Assembly: GCA_023663185.1 (NCBI GenBank)
Contig: JAMPHY010000001.1
Span: forward strand, 376,994 to 440,993
Origin: Clostridiales bacterium
GTDB taxonomy: Bacteria > Bacillota > Clostridia > Lachnospirales > Lachnospiraceae
DNA length: 64,000 nucleotides
Direction of reading: 5' to 3'
Shown here: piece after piece, positions 15,635 to 24,004 of the stretch
Layout of the letters: each line of letters opens with the position of its first letter
Position numbering within the stretch: position 1 is the first letter of the stretch
Made by a program: the position numbers and the translations under genes
Notes under the pieces: model-generated
The model's database searches: none
Seen by the model: only the letters and a program-made list of their open reading frames with translations
Told to the model about the DNA's origin: nothing

Positions 15635-17467
15635 TTACTCCCCCTTCTCTTTAAGGCAGGGCGGAATCGCCCATTTTGCCGGTTTAAAATTTTTCATTCC
15701 AAGCTCCTGCATCGTCAAAAATACTTTATCTTTTCTGCGGCAGGTCAGCTCCATATCATGCGCCAGCTTTAATTTATCCGAAGAAGTATACCATTGAAGC
15801 TCCATAGCGTCTTCAAACCTCTGGAAATTTGTAAGCGCCGTTCGCAAAATACCCTCTCCCGTCTCTAACTCCTTCAATGAGATTAGCTCGTTTACCAAAA
15901 TCATTCCATTATAAGTTCCGACTAACCATATAATCTTAACCCTTGTTCTGTTTCTCGCAGTAATTATTTTTTTGAGCGGATAACTGTATACTCCTGCACT
16001 ATCTTTATTTTGCTTGCTATCCAGTTTATCTATGCTTTTATTTAATTTAAGCATGTCATATACAGATACCGGCTGCCAAATGTCAGCTTCGATACAAGGC
16101 TGTGCGCTGCCGTCTGCTTCGATTGTTATTTGCGCCTGCCGCTTTTTCTGTGCAGGATATTCGTCAATATCGGCAAGGTTCACGATACAGGGGCAGTTCC
16201 TTCCTGAAAGCACTAACGCCTCGCCCTTTTCCTTGTCCAAATGCTGAAGCTCAAATTCGGATATCAGGGGCATAGTCACGTTATTATCATAGATTACCTC
16301 ACCGCATAATTTACTGATTTCATTTAACAGCTCATAGTCCTTGCTGTATAAATATACCCAGTTGCTGCAATTATCACAAATAACAGACGCTATATCGCCA
16401 TATTTGCTATTCATCTGCATTTTACTCTGTACGATTAGACAGAAACGGATATTTCTGCTTCTGGAAGCCGTAATCATGGAATCCATATTATTTATCTTAG
16501 GAATGTTCGCAAACTCATCTATAATATAGTTCATTCTGATATCCAGCTTGCATTCTGCGCGTTTCTGCGCCATTTTTATCAGAAATTCATATAGCTGCTT
16601 GATAAAAAGGCTCGCAACAAAATGGGTGAAGGTGTTTTCGTCAGGAATAATCAGATAAATGGCAATCTTTTTATCGACTACGCTGTTAAACTCCAATCCC
16701 GCCTGAGATAAAAAATCCACAAATTCTTCATTGGCGGCTAATTTGTTGATACCGGTAGCAACTACCGCTTCAATAGAACCCACCGTTTTTTCAGAGCTGT
16801 TGTCTAAGGTTCCGAGTTTTCTCCTAATCAATGAGTCTTTGAATAATGATTTAATAGCCCCCAGTGTATCCTTCTTCGCGTCAAGGTATTGCCCCCACAA
16901 AGTAATCAGACTTTTTATATTGCATTCCTCTTTTTTTGCCTGCTCCAGCAAAATAAGCATAAAGCCCGTAACCACGTCGGCTGCCGAATTGGTCCAAAAA
17001 GGATCGTCCTCTTTATCTCCGATTATCATTTTGGATAACTCGCTTATCATTTCCACCGCTTTACCCTTTTCACCGCTATGATAGAAGTCATAAGGCAGCG
17101 CTAACGGATTCCATGTATTTCCTTCTCTAAAATCCCGTAAATTCAGGCAAAAAACCTGATATCCCTTCTGCCGCACGTTTTCAGCAGTCTTATTATATAT
17201 TTCGCCTTTAGGATCAGTAATCACAAAGGATTCTCCTGCTCCGCTCAATATCTCTACCGCGGGCATTCCCAACAGACGAGTCTTTTTACTTCCGGTCGCG
17301 CCGAAAATAATGGTATGGCTGTCGCCGGTATCTACATACGCCTTCCCATCTTGCACAATTAACGGCACGCCTCCGGCTTGGTATTCCCCCTGCTCTAAAT
17401 CAATTTCCGTTAATTTTTCCTTTAAGTCTTCCTGTGAGACAAACTTCGTTCCATTTATTCTATTCAT
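15635..17467 (-). CDS. VirD4/TraG-like coupling ATPase without N-terminal membrane domain
   Basis: 610 residues, with GAGGAGGAC before the ATG. A P-loop 'FGATGSKKTRLLGMP' comes early (near residue 56), followed by 'FVITDPKGEIY' and Walker B 'YIIDEFANIPKI', all hallmarks of VirD4/TraG-family hexameric ATPases. The P-loop has Lys where the family normally has Gly (GSKKT instead of GSGKT), although the catalytic Lys is kept. The usual N-terminal membrane helices are missing. No relaxase or VirB4 gene accompanies it, so it may serve a system other than conjugation. The start overlaps the preceding gene by eight bases. Confidence 0.88.
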   Translation of the reverse strand: MNRINGTKFVSQEDLKEKLTEIDLEQGEYQAGGVPLIVQDGKAYVDTGDSHTIIFGATGSKKTRLLGMPAVEILSGAGESFVITDPKGEIYNKTAENVRQKGYQVFCLNLRDFREGNTWNPLALPYDFYHSGEKGKAVEMISELSKMIIGDKEDDPFWTNSAADVVTGFMLILLEQAKKEECNIKSLITLWGQYLDAKKDTLGAIKSLFKDSLIRRKLGTLDNSSEKTVGSIEAVVATGINKLAANEEFVDFLSQAGLEFNSVVDKKIAIYLIIPDENTFTHFVASLFIKQLYEFLIKMAQKRAECKLDIRMNYIIDEFANIPKINNMDSMITASRSRNIRFCLIVQSKMQMNSKYGDIASVICDNCSNWVYLYSKDYELLNEISKLCGEVIYDNNVTMPLISEFELQHLDKEKGEALVLSGRNCPCIVNLADIDEYPAQKKRQAQITIEADGSAQPCIEADIWQPVSVYDMLKLNKSIDKLDSKQNKDSAGVYSYPLKKIITARNRTRVKIIWLVGTYNGMILVNELISLKELETGEGILRTALTNFQRFEDAMELQWYTSSDKLKLAHDMELTCRRKDKVFLTMQELGMKNFKPAKWAIPPCLKEKGE

Positions 17468-18257
17468 ATTGATAGTCCTCCTCTTTCTTGTACTCTATCT
17501 GCCGAAATCCGAAAACTTTTTCCGGTTCGGCTTTTTGGTGCAGATTTTCCAATAATTTTTTTGACAGCTCAGCAGATATCAGGCGCTGCGTTATTTTATC
17601 TTCAAGCATTGCCTCATAGATTATGGCTCTGGCAGCATTCTGCAAGATGAACTCCACATGTTCCTCTGCTTTCCACTCCCTCTCTTCTAACCCCTTCATA
17701 ATGAGTAATCGCGCTCTATTGTTTATGCTGAATCCATATTCTTCACATGTGTTCCTGATAATATCAAACTGCTCTTCTAGGGAAAACTCCTCTGCATAAA
17801 CGATACGTGTAAAAAAATACTGTTCGATATATTTTTGTGCAGATACCGCATCTTTGGCGCTTTTTATGGTGAACAGATAATAAAGCTGCCGTTCATTTTC
17901 TTTCAAATATTCAAGAAATACGGGCAGTTCATCTCTAAGCAGCATTTCTGTTGAAAGCTCTATCACTGAACAGCCTGTATAATCTTTGCCGGTATCGGCA
18001 TGTCTATGTAAGTTTAAGCGGAATTTTTCAATCAGCCCTTCCTTCTCAGACTGCTCCTGTGCCTTAAATAAGAACCAGTCTTTTTTCCCTATCTTTGCAA
18101 GAATTTTATTCATCTGCGCCTGTGCTTTTCTTCCATACCGTTGAACATATAAATAGTTAGGTATGGGAGTAGATATTCCTTCATATATTTCGATTTCTTT
18201 TATTTTATTAAGCTCCTGCAGAATCGTATTTGCTCCGCTGGTATAATTTCGACTCAT
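17460..18257 (-). CDS. Unknown protein, possibly degenerate AAA-like
   Basis: 265 residues from ATG 18257 (AAAGGAG nine bases upstream; a GTG two codons earlier is too close to it). The strand-like segment 'CSVIELSTEML..ELPVFLEYL' and the helical C-terminus ('TCEEYGFSINNRARLLIMK') recall the Walker B region and lid of CbxX/SpoVK-type AAA proteins, but no Walker A is present. It overlaps the coupling-ATPase gene by eight bases, so the two products probably work together. The similarity is weak and by eye only. Confidence 0.6.
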   Translation of the reverse strand: MSRNYTSGANTILQELNKIKEIEIYEGISTPIPNYLYVQRYGRKAQAQMNKILAKIGKKDWFLFKAQEQSEKEGLIEKFRLNLHRHADTGKDYTGCSVIELSTEMLLRDELPVFLEYLKENERQLYYLFTIKSAKDAVSAQKYIEQYFFTRIVYAEEFSLEEQFDIIRNTCEEYGFSINNRARLLIMKGLEEREWKAEEHVEFILQNAARAIIYEAMLEDKITQRLISAELSKKLLENLHQKAEPEKVFGFRQIEYKKEEDYQYE

Positions 18258-18488
18258 ATTCACAATCTCCTTTCGTCAACTTATTCATGACATATTTTAA
18301 TCGCCCCTGTATAGCTAAACCCTCACCGGAATAATAAAAATTTTTGGTTACTGAATATTCAAATTTTGGATACAAAATCGAATATATATATGTCTAATAA
18401 AAAAGCTTATAATAGTAAAATCAAAACAACAAACCAATAATGACAGAAATAAGTAATTGTAAAAAGCAATGCAAAAGGAGATGATATT

Positions 18489-18662
18489 ATGCAGCAATTC
18501 ATTCCATTTAAGCCTGAAAAGGAGGTTATCTCTATCCGCTTAAATACCGAACTGTTAAAAAAAATAGATACTGCTGCAGAAAGCGCCCAAATCAGCCGCA
18601 ACGAATTTATTAACCAGTGTATCATATTTGCTATGGAACATTTAGGACATGATAAGAATTAA
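18489..18662 (+). CDS. Small ribbon-helix-helix DNA-binding protein
   Basis: 57 residues, with AAAAGGAGATG before the ATG. The pattern 'VISIRLNTELLKKIDTAAES' followed by 'ISRNEFINQCIIFAMEHL' fits the beta-strand, helix, helix layout of Arc/CopG/MetJ-type repressors. It is transcribed opposite to the large cluster, so it could repress the promoter of the 18257 gene. An overlapping ATG (TAATG) begins only an 18-codon frame, probably not a gene. Confidence 0.75.
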   Translation: MQQFIPFKPEKEVISIRLNTELLKKIDTAAESAQISRNEFINQCIIFAMEHLGHDKN

Positions 18663-18703
18663 TGAAAAATCCTGAAGAGCTTGTCGTTGAAGATTTTGCA
18701 AAA

Positions 18704-18734
18704 TGGCGGTGGATTTAGTTGACGAAATCCGCCA
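18704..18734. repeat. Hairpin downstream of the small RHH gene
   Basis: TGGCGG (18704-18709) and CCGCCA (18729-18734) pair, extended by GATTT/AAATC inside the loop. A second perfect 9-base-pair hairpin follows at 18846-18871. Neither has a T-run, so these are weak terminator candidates or remnants. The 18663-18917 stretch holds no convincing gene. Confidence 0.4.
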
Positions 18735-18845
18735 AATGTACCCTGCGTCTGTTCACATCGAAAGATTATCGGCTTAAGGACGTAATCGGCGTGTTGAAAG
18801 CAAGTTCCACGATGGGAAAAAGCTAATTCAAAAACTGCGGTCATA

Positions 18846-18871
18846 TCCCGACCAAAGAAGCATGGTCGGGA
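18846..18871. repeat. Perfect 9-bp hairpin in the gap before the hydrolase operon end
   Basis: TCCCGACCA (18846-18854) and TGGTCGGGA (18863-18871) pair perfectly around an eight-base loop. The position between convergent genes suits a transcription stop, but there is no U-tract. Confidence 0.4.
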
Positions 18872-18917
18872 ATGTTAAAAGAAATGGCGGGATTTGCAGG
18901 CTGATTTCCCTAAGTCC

Positions 18918-19547
18918 CTATTTCTTCTTATATCCACAGTCGCAGTACGGTCCGCCGGACGCCAGCGTATACTCCCGCACAAATTCCGTCGTCCCTCCTG
19001 CGTCCGACATCGTATAATCCAAGTTGCACAACGCCGGAGTAATATCAAAGATTCCTAATTTCTTCATCAAAGCACAGATGCCGCAGCACTCAAACCTTGC
19101 CTCATAGCCGCTGCCATCAGAATAAGGCAGAAATTTCATATTCCACGAATACGGATTTCTGTCACCGGCACGCAAAGCTTCCGTTTGTTTCAGTCCCGCT
19201 ATATCCTCCGGTGTGAATTTCTTTTTGCCGGACTGAACACAAAACCATTTCATCGGCTTTATAATCATGGCGTTAGCATAATAATCCGTCATCTGCTCCA
19301 CAGAAGGCTTCTGCGGCATATTGAGATAAAACGCCGCCAACATCGAGGCGTTGACGATGTTCATTTTAAAGCGGTCTTCTTTTTCAAATTCAGGCAGTTC
19401 CCTTATAATCTCCCGATACTTTGTTTTTGCCCGCTTCTTAATTTCTTTCGCCGTATCCGCATTAAAGTTTAAAGTTACAGATAACTGCTTTTTAAAAGAT
19501 GCGCAAAACAACAGCCACATGCCCATAGGCATTCCTACATATTTCAT
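18918..19547 (-). CDS. L-2-amino-thiazoline-4-carboxylic acid hydrolase family protein
   Basis: 209 residues, with AGGAGTGGAGCG before the ATG. The C-terminal half carries the family signature: 'YEARFECCGICALMKKLGI', 'DYTMSDAGGTTEFVREYTL', 'ASGGPYCDCGY'. The founding enzyme opens the thiazoline ring to make L-cysteine derivatives. Many gut clostridial members are of unknown substrate. It is the last gene of an operon with three alpha/beta hydrolases and two membrane proteins. The N-terminus is hydrophobic but not a clear signal peptide. Confidence 0.85.
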   Translation of the reverse strand: MKYVGMPMGMWLLFCASFKKQLSVTLNFNADTAKEIKKRAKTKYREIIRELPEFEKEDRFKMNIVNASMLAAFYLNMPQKPSVEQMTDYYANAMIIKPMKWFCVQSGKKKFTPEDIAGLKQTEALRAGDRNPYSWNMKFLPYSDGSGYEARFECCGICALMKKLGIFDITPALCNLDYTMSDAGGTTEFVREYTLASGGPYCDCGYKKK

Positions 19548-19562
19548 ATCGCTCCACTCCTA

Positions 19563-20180
19563 TCACATTATAATAAAAAGTCCTAAAAACATAATCATTC
19601 CCGCCAGATTTCCCGCACCCGGCGCTTTAAGCAGCATAAGTATAAGATAAATCGGAGCGACGTTGAATACACAGCCCCAACGCGGAAGAGATGTATCCCC
19701 CGTAACAACGGCTATAAAAAGGGTTATTACCGAAACCGCCTGTCCTAAATAGCAGACATACATGGTTGATAAGGTTGCTTTAAAAAAATCCAAAGCCGTT
19801 TCCCGCGCCTCTTCCGTCCTTCCCAGCCGTATGTAAAACCATTCCACCGCGCCGCAAAATACATGGTGCGCCGCTCCCGAAATAAAAAACACTACCGCCG
19901 CTGTTATCATGATTACGGCATAAACAACGGAAAACTGCTTCATCCACTCATATAAAGCAAAATATCCGCCAAAAGACATCATCAGTGCAAGCAGTCCGAG
20001 CATCATGGACGCAAGCGGCTTTTTTAACGACATTCCTGCAAAAACTTTCGCCATCTTTTGATTATCTTTTAAACATTCAAAACTGAATTTTCCGCCCGGC
20101 GCATATATTAAGAGCATATCGCACACCCAGCAAAGCGCATGTCCGGCAAACGCCAGCAAAAGCAGCATTTTTATCACCAT
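19563..20180 (-). CDS. Seven-helix membrane protein, DUF6796-like
   Basis: 205 residues, with AAAGGGGGATT before the ATG. Six or seven hydrophobic helices cover almost the whole chain, with 'AAHHVFCGAVEWFYIRLG' in the middle, where two His, a Cys and a Glu lie in or next to a helix and could form an active or metal site. It resembles the DUF6796 family as I recall it. It lies 15 bases after the BAAT-like hydrolase gene in the same operon. Function unknown. Confidence 0.7.
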   Translation of the reverse strand: MVIKMLLLLAFAGHALCWVCDMLLIYAPGGKFSFECLKDNQKMAKVFAGMSLKKPLASMMLGLLALMMSFGGYFALYEWMKQFSVVYAVIMITAAVVFFISGAAHHVFCGAVEWFYIRLGRTEEARETALDFFKATLSTMYVCYLGQAVSVITLFIAVVTGDTSLPRWGCVFNVAPIYLILMLLKAPGAGNLAGMIMFLGLFIIM

Positions 20181-20195
20181 ATTAATCCCCCTTTA

Positions 20196-21086
20196 TCACC
20201 ATTCACCAAGCGCATTGAAAATATCTTCACTGCTCTTCTTTCTTGCCGCCTCACAAGCCTGCGGATATTTCTTTTCATTGGGGCAGCTCCGTTTAAGCAT
20301 TCTCATCATTCGTTTGTCGCCTTTGGGACAGATACCGATAGCATGGCTTGCATTTTCATATACGATTTCCCTGACTTCATGTGCAAAACCACATTCTTTC
20401 AAAACTTTTATCATTCTCGCCGTCGCTGCGTCTGATGGCCATACATCGTCCCATGTCGGATGCAGGAAAAGGATATCGCCATTGATATTCTCCACCTTAA
20501 TGCGCGATTCCGGATTTAATCGCGCCGTCTCATAAGCCGCCCGCATAAAATATTTAAAGCTGTACTCCGGCATTTTACGAAGCTTGTGCAAGCCCTTCCA
20601 CAAACCATCGTCGAGAATGGAAAAAGGCGTATACGGCAGATTTCTCCCCTGATACTCATATACTGAAAATCCAAGTGGCTTTATCATATTTTTCATCGCT
20701 TCCATCACATAATCAAAGGGAACTACTGCAATAACCTTCGTAATCTGTGGAATAAGCGATGCGCAAAGGAGCGTATATCCCGCACCTGTAGAAGTTCCCA
20801 TCATGCAGATTTCCCTGTATCCGTTCTCATTCAGCCATTTGCACGCTTTCTCTGCAAAATCCACTGGAATATGTATCAGTTCGTGCGGAAGCCTTTTCCA
20901 GAGATAAAATCCGAGAACCATCACAGAATATCCCTGCGCCGCTATTTCTTCGCCCATTTTTACGCATGTTTCCTCATTGCAGCCCGCGCCGCCAACAAAT
21001 AAAACTGCTTTTCCTGCTTTTTGCCGTCCTTTATGGAAATATGCCCTAAATCCGTCTTTTTGCAATTCAAAACGCACCCAGTCCAT
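20196..21086 (-). CDS. Alpha/beta hydrolase, acyl-CoA thioesterase/BAAT-like
   Basis: 296 residues, with AAAAGGAG before the ATG. The nucleophile elbow 'MMGTSTGAGYT' (GxSxG) is about one third along. The acid is probably in 'HPTWDDVWPSDAA', and the His in 'YENASHAIG'. The spacing resembles BAAT C-terminal-type thioester hydrolases. The C-terminus is unusually Lys- and Cys-rich. It is one of three hydrolases in the operon, so they may act in series or on related acyl esters. Confidence 0.8.
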   Translation of the reverse strand: MDWVRFELQKDGFRAYFHKGRQKAGKAVLFVGGAGCNEETCVKMGEEIAAQGYSVMVLGFYLWKRLPHELIHIPVDFAEKACKWLNENGYREICMMGTSTGAGYTLLCASLIPQITKVIAVVPFDYVMEAMKNMIKPLGFSVYEYQGRNLPYTPFSILDDGLWKGLHKLRKMPEYSFKYFMRAAYETARLNPESRIKVENINGDILFLHPTWDDVWPSDAATARMIKVLKECGFAHEVREIVYENASHAIGICPKGDKRMMRMLKRSCPNEKKYPQACEAARKKSSEDIFNALGEW

Positions 21087-21150
21087 TGCGCCCTTCTCCT
21101 TTTATGCAGCAGAACAGTTACCAGAATACTTTCATTTCCGCCTTGCTTTC

Positions 21151-21630
21151 TCAGATTATAACCGCAAGTTCTGCGAGCAGCGCCGCCGCAGGAATATAGA
21201 CGACAGACATAATCATTCTTTCTACTAAAACCATCTTATTAGATTTTACATGGTCCATATCTTCCGTACCTTTTATTACCCAGAATTTACTGAACCGAAC
21301 CCAGCCTTTGTCTATCACGATACCATCATACCAATTCATCGCTTCCAACAAAATAACGGCATGGACAAACGCGGTCTTAAAGTCGGAAATGCCGCTCCAA
21401 CAGCCGATAAATACTACAGGCAGTATTGCCGAGCCCAGAACAAGCGCAGTAAAAAATATAATTTTGCGACGTTTTGCTTCTTCTTTTGTAGTCAGTCCCA
21501 TCTCATACACACGCTCCTGAATCGGCTTCGGATAGAAGAATATGCCCCTTACCGGATTATCCAAGACCAAAAGTTTTATACATGCCGTGAAAAAAATCAA
21601 ATATAAAATAATCTGCAAAATTAAAACCAT
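21151..21630 (-). CDS. Membrane protein, 159 aa, unknown
   Basis: AAAGGAGTAGG precedes the ATG. Four hydrophobic helices are visible (about residues 3-22, 57-77, 85-98 and 137-158), with 'LLEAMNWYDGIVIDKGWVRFSKFW' between the third and fourth. No known motif is recognised. The start lies four bases after the stop of the upstream hydrolase gene, so the two are co-translated. Confidence 0.7.
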   Translation of the reverse strand: MVLILQIILYLIFFTACIKLLVLDNPVRGIFFYPKPIQERVYEMGLTTKEEAKRRKIIFFTALVLGSAILPVVFIGCWSGISDFKTAFVHAVILLEAMNWYDGIVIDKGWVRFSKFWVIKGTEDMDHVKSNKMVLVERMIMSVVYIPAAALLAELAVII

Positions 21631-21634
21631 TGCC

Positions 21635-22435
21635 CTACTCCTTTTCTATCCCTAGTTTTTCAAGTGAACGCGCATGCGCCTTTATAACTTCCTTAATAAA
21701 ACGGTCTGTCTGCTCGCCTGCAAGCCCGCCATGCCCTACGTCCTTAAAGATTTTGAGCGTGAACTTATATCCTGCGTCCTGAAGCTGCTTGATATTCTTT
21801 GAAAGTTTGCGCTCCACCGTGCTGTTGACGCCATACCATATGTACATATCAGTGTTTTTAAACGCCTCGTAGTCCGTTTTGTGTCCGATAAGGCAGCGGT
21901 CCTGATTGCGCCAGCTATTCCATGTAGCTTTGGTGTAGAGTATCCGTTCAGCCTCTTCATAAGTTCTCCCTGTAATCTTAGCAAGAAACTTTTTGCGACG
22001 TTTTCCTGCGCGTCCCATAATCGCATAGAAAAAACCTGTAAAGAAAAAGCAGTACAAATCTTTACCCCACTCGCTCTTTATCTCCGGATACTCGCGCGTT
22101 CCAAAACCGTCCGCAATGGTCGTGGTAATCGTCAGCCGCTTATCCCGCAGCACTTCATTGACTACGCGGCAGCCATAGGATACGCCATACAGCACATCGA
22201 TTTTCCCATCGTAATTTTTCAGTATATAATCGGCAATCTGCTCCGCCTCATACATTACGGAGACAAATTCCTTCTCCGGCTCCGACGGATTAAATCCGTC
22301 GTATGCTACCAGCACGACATGAAATTTCTTCGCCACATATTCCGCTACGGGCAGCGCACCAAGATAACTCACCCCGCCGCCATGCAGCATTACCATAAGT
22401 TCTTTATTTTCTTTTCCAAGTTCAAAAAATTTCAT
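21635..22435 (-). CDS. Alpha/beta hydrolase
   Basis: 266 residues, with AAGGAGAACC before the ATG. The oxyanion strand 'LMVMLHGGGVSYLG', nucleophile 'YGVSYGCRV' (GxSxG) and catalytic His 'DVGHGGLAG' are present. It is a paralogue of the hydrolase encoded just upstream at 22487-23266: both begin 'MKF-E-G' and contain 'VSYDGF/VAYDGF' and 'IADYI/IESYV' at the same places. Substrate unknown. Confidence 0.82.
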   Translation of the reverse strand: MKFFELGKENKELMVMLHGGGVSYLGALPVAEYVAKKFHVVLVAYDGFNPSEPEKEFVSVMYEAEQIADYILKNYDGKIDVLYGVSYGCRVVNEVLRDKRLTITTTIADGFGTREYPEIKSEWGKDLYCFFFTGFFYAIMGRAGKRRKKFLAKITGRTYEEAERILYTKATWNSWRNQDRCLIGHKTDYEAFKNTDMYIWYGVNSTVERKLSKNIKQLQDAGYKFTLKIFKDVGHGGLAGEQTDRFIKEVIKAHARSLEKLGIEKE

Positions 22436-22486
22436 ATCCTGCGGTTCTCCTTCTATTTTCTTTGCGACTTTTTTCTATATACAATC

Positions 22487-23266
22487 TCACTCTATTCCAC
22501 AGCAGCTTCTGATTTCCTGCACCCACTTCTGCGGGTAGCAGATTAAGAGTTCCTCATGCTGCAGCTCGTGACGGCGGATATCTGGATTTTTAAAGTGCAT
22601 ATGATACCGCTCCAGATACATCTCTCCCATTTTTACGGCGTAAAAAACATGTATCGTCGTGCCGGATACGGAAATATCATTTTCAATCGGCGTAACCAAA
22701 TCCGAATAGAATTGATTACGGATACTTTCCCGTCTGACAAAGGACATGCGGGTATTGCTCATACCGAACATATCCATCATTTTCTCATAATACTGTCTTT
22801 CGCCTTCCGGCTGTTTCTCAAGGCGTTTCTGCATAAATCCCGGCACTCTGCCCTTCTTAAACATACCGTGCAGCATTTTACCAATCAACCAAGCCTTAAA
22901 TTTTGCAGATAGCCCGCTATCCTGATCCATATCGGAACTGCCTATTATAGCATGGCTGATATGTATTTTCTTACGCTGCACCAGCAGGCTTACGAAGCTC
23001 CCGCCTAAAGAACAGCCATAAGCGGCATGGATTTGACCGCCGAATTTTTCTTTAACATAGCTTTCAATCTTCTCCGTTTCCGTCAGCATATCGGGAAAAA
23101 TTGTGTCTTCGGTTTCGTCAAAACCGTCGTATGATACACAGACCACCCTAAAGTCCGGCTCAAGAAGCTTTATGACCGCCTCAAAATTCGACTTCCAATG
23201 GCAGCATGTGCCCGGAAGTAATAATATTACCGGAGAACTGCTCTCTCCAAATTCATAGAATTTCAT
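22487..23266 (-). CDS. Alpha/beta hydrolase, first gene of the operon
   Basis: 259 residues, with GGAGATAGG before the ATG. Motifs: 'VILLLPGTCCHWKSNF' (oxyanion loop), 'AYGCSLGGSFVS' (nucleophile GxSxG) and a C-terminal region without a clear His motif. Two copies of a 22-base operator (23362-23383, 23408-23429) lie upstream and also occur once before the AraC-feoAB operon, suggesting common control. Confidence 0.8.
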   Translation of the reverse strand: MKFYEFGESSSPVILLLPGTCCHWKSNFEAVIKLLEPDFRVVCVSYDGFDETEDTIFPDMLTETEKIESYVKEKFGGQIHAAYGCSLGGSFVSLLVQRKKIHISHAIIGSSDMDQDSGLSAKFKAWLIGKMLHGMFKKGRVPGFMQKRLEKQPEGERQYYEKMMDMFGMSNTRMSFVRRESIRNQFYSDLVTPIENDISVSGTTIHVFYAVKMGEMYLERYHMHFKNPDIRRHELQHEELLICYPQKWVQEIRSCCGIE

Positions 23267-23361
23267 ATTTGCCTATCTCCATTTCTTATTTAAGTTATGT
23301 AAACTAATTAACTCCACATGTAACTTGCTTAAAAGCGTCTTTTCAGTAGTCACTAATATTA

Positions 23362-23383
23362 ATTAGTACTATCTAACCATTAT
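23362..23383. promoter_or_regulatory. Operator copy A upstream of the hydrolase operon
   Basis: The 22-mer ends CTAACCATTAT and begins ATTAGTA. Its first and central parts form an imperfect TTAG...CTAA palindrome. It matches copies at 23408-23429 and 29388-29409 at all of the last eleven bases and in TTAGTA (the copy at 23408 has TTAGCA). Confidence 0.6.
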
Positions 23384-23407
23384 TTTTAATATATGCGGCT
23401 ACTATTT

Positions 23408-23429
23408 GTTAGCAGCCGCTAACCATTAT
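23408..23429. promoter_or_regulatory. Operator copy B upstream of the hydrolase operon
   Basis: Perfect palindrome GTTAG-N6-CTAAC followed by CATTAT. It overlaps a GCGGCT/AGCCGC inverted repeat (23395-23419). Spacing to copy A is 46 bases. Confidence 0.65.
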
Positions 23430-23562
23430 CAAGTATACTCCTTTTGTTCTGTGTTTGTCAACAGTGTGCCTTTATCATATATTTTAAAGACTTTACCATA
23501 TATTTTAAAAGCTCAAATAAGGTTATTATCCAAAGCCACAATTATTATTCACCCATGATAAA
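23430..23562. other. AT-rich intergenic stretch
   Basis: Part of the 400-base gene-free gap 23267-23667. Apart from the operators to the left and the terminator to the right, only two copies of the motif CATATATTTTAAA (about 23477-23507) are seen. No coding frame. Confidence 0.5.
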
Positions 23563-23602
23563 AAGGTGTAAAAACTTATTAATTCAATAAGCTTTACACC
23601 TT
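23563..23602. terminator. Bidirectional intrinsic terminator
   Basis: AAGGTGTAAA and TTTACACCTT form the outer stem and CTTATT/AATAAG the inner stem. It lies downstream of the small minus-strand gene at 23668-23850. Confidence 0.7.
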
Positions 23603-23667
23603 GTTGTATTGCCAGCTATACATTTTGCTTTATAAATCCAAATCAATCGCTGCAATGACGAAAAATT

Positions 23668-23850
23668 CTACTCTTTAATCTTATCAATTTCCGTGAGATT
23701 GATACCAAAAGCATTTAAAATAACTTTTAATTCTATATAGCGGTCTTTCATAAGTTTATAACCATCTGAATTTTTTTCAGTTGCTAACATATATGTTTGT
23801 AATCTTGTAAACTCCTCAATATTTTTTTGAATCATTTCTTTTTCTGTCAT
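23668..23850 (-). CDS. Small helical protein, 60 aa, unknown
   Basis: GGGAGATG lies nine bases before the ATG and a strong terminator follows the stop, so this is a self-standing gene. The protein is entirely helical and charged (TEKEMIQKNIEEFTRLQTYM...), with 'YIELKVILNAFGINLTEID' as the most conserved-looking part. No DNA-binding or toxin motif is recognised. Confidence 0.65.
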   Translation of the reverse strand: MTEKEMIQKNIEEFTRLQTYMLATEKNSDGYKLMKDRYIELKVILNAFGINLTEIDKIKE

Positions 23851-24004
23851 ATAATTACATCTCCCGACTATAAAACGGTTATCTGATTATAAGCAGTATA
23901 ACATAATCATAACACAAAGTCTAATCTATTTTGCTTGAGCGCATGGTTCTTTATCACTTTACAAGCTGCAATATATCAATCATATCATCAAGGTGATAGG
24001 GTTA

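Noticed and set aside
15635-18257. Conjugation module
   Set aside because: A VirD4/TraG-like ATPase is present, but no relaxase, VirB4 or mating-channel genes are in the window, and the ATPase lacks its membrane anchor.
18662-18718. 18-codon frame overlapping the RHH stop codon (TAATG)
   Set aside because: It is too short and has no homologue or motif; the overlap may be chance.
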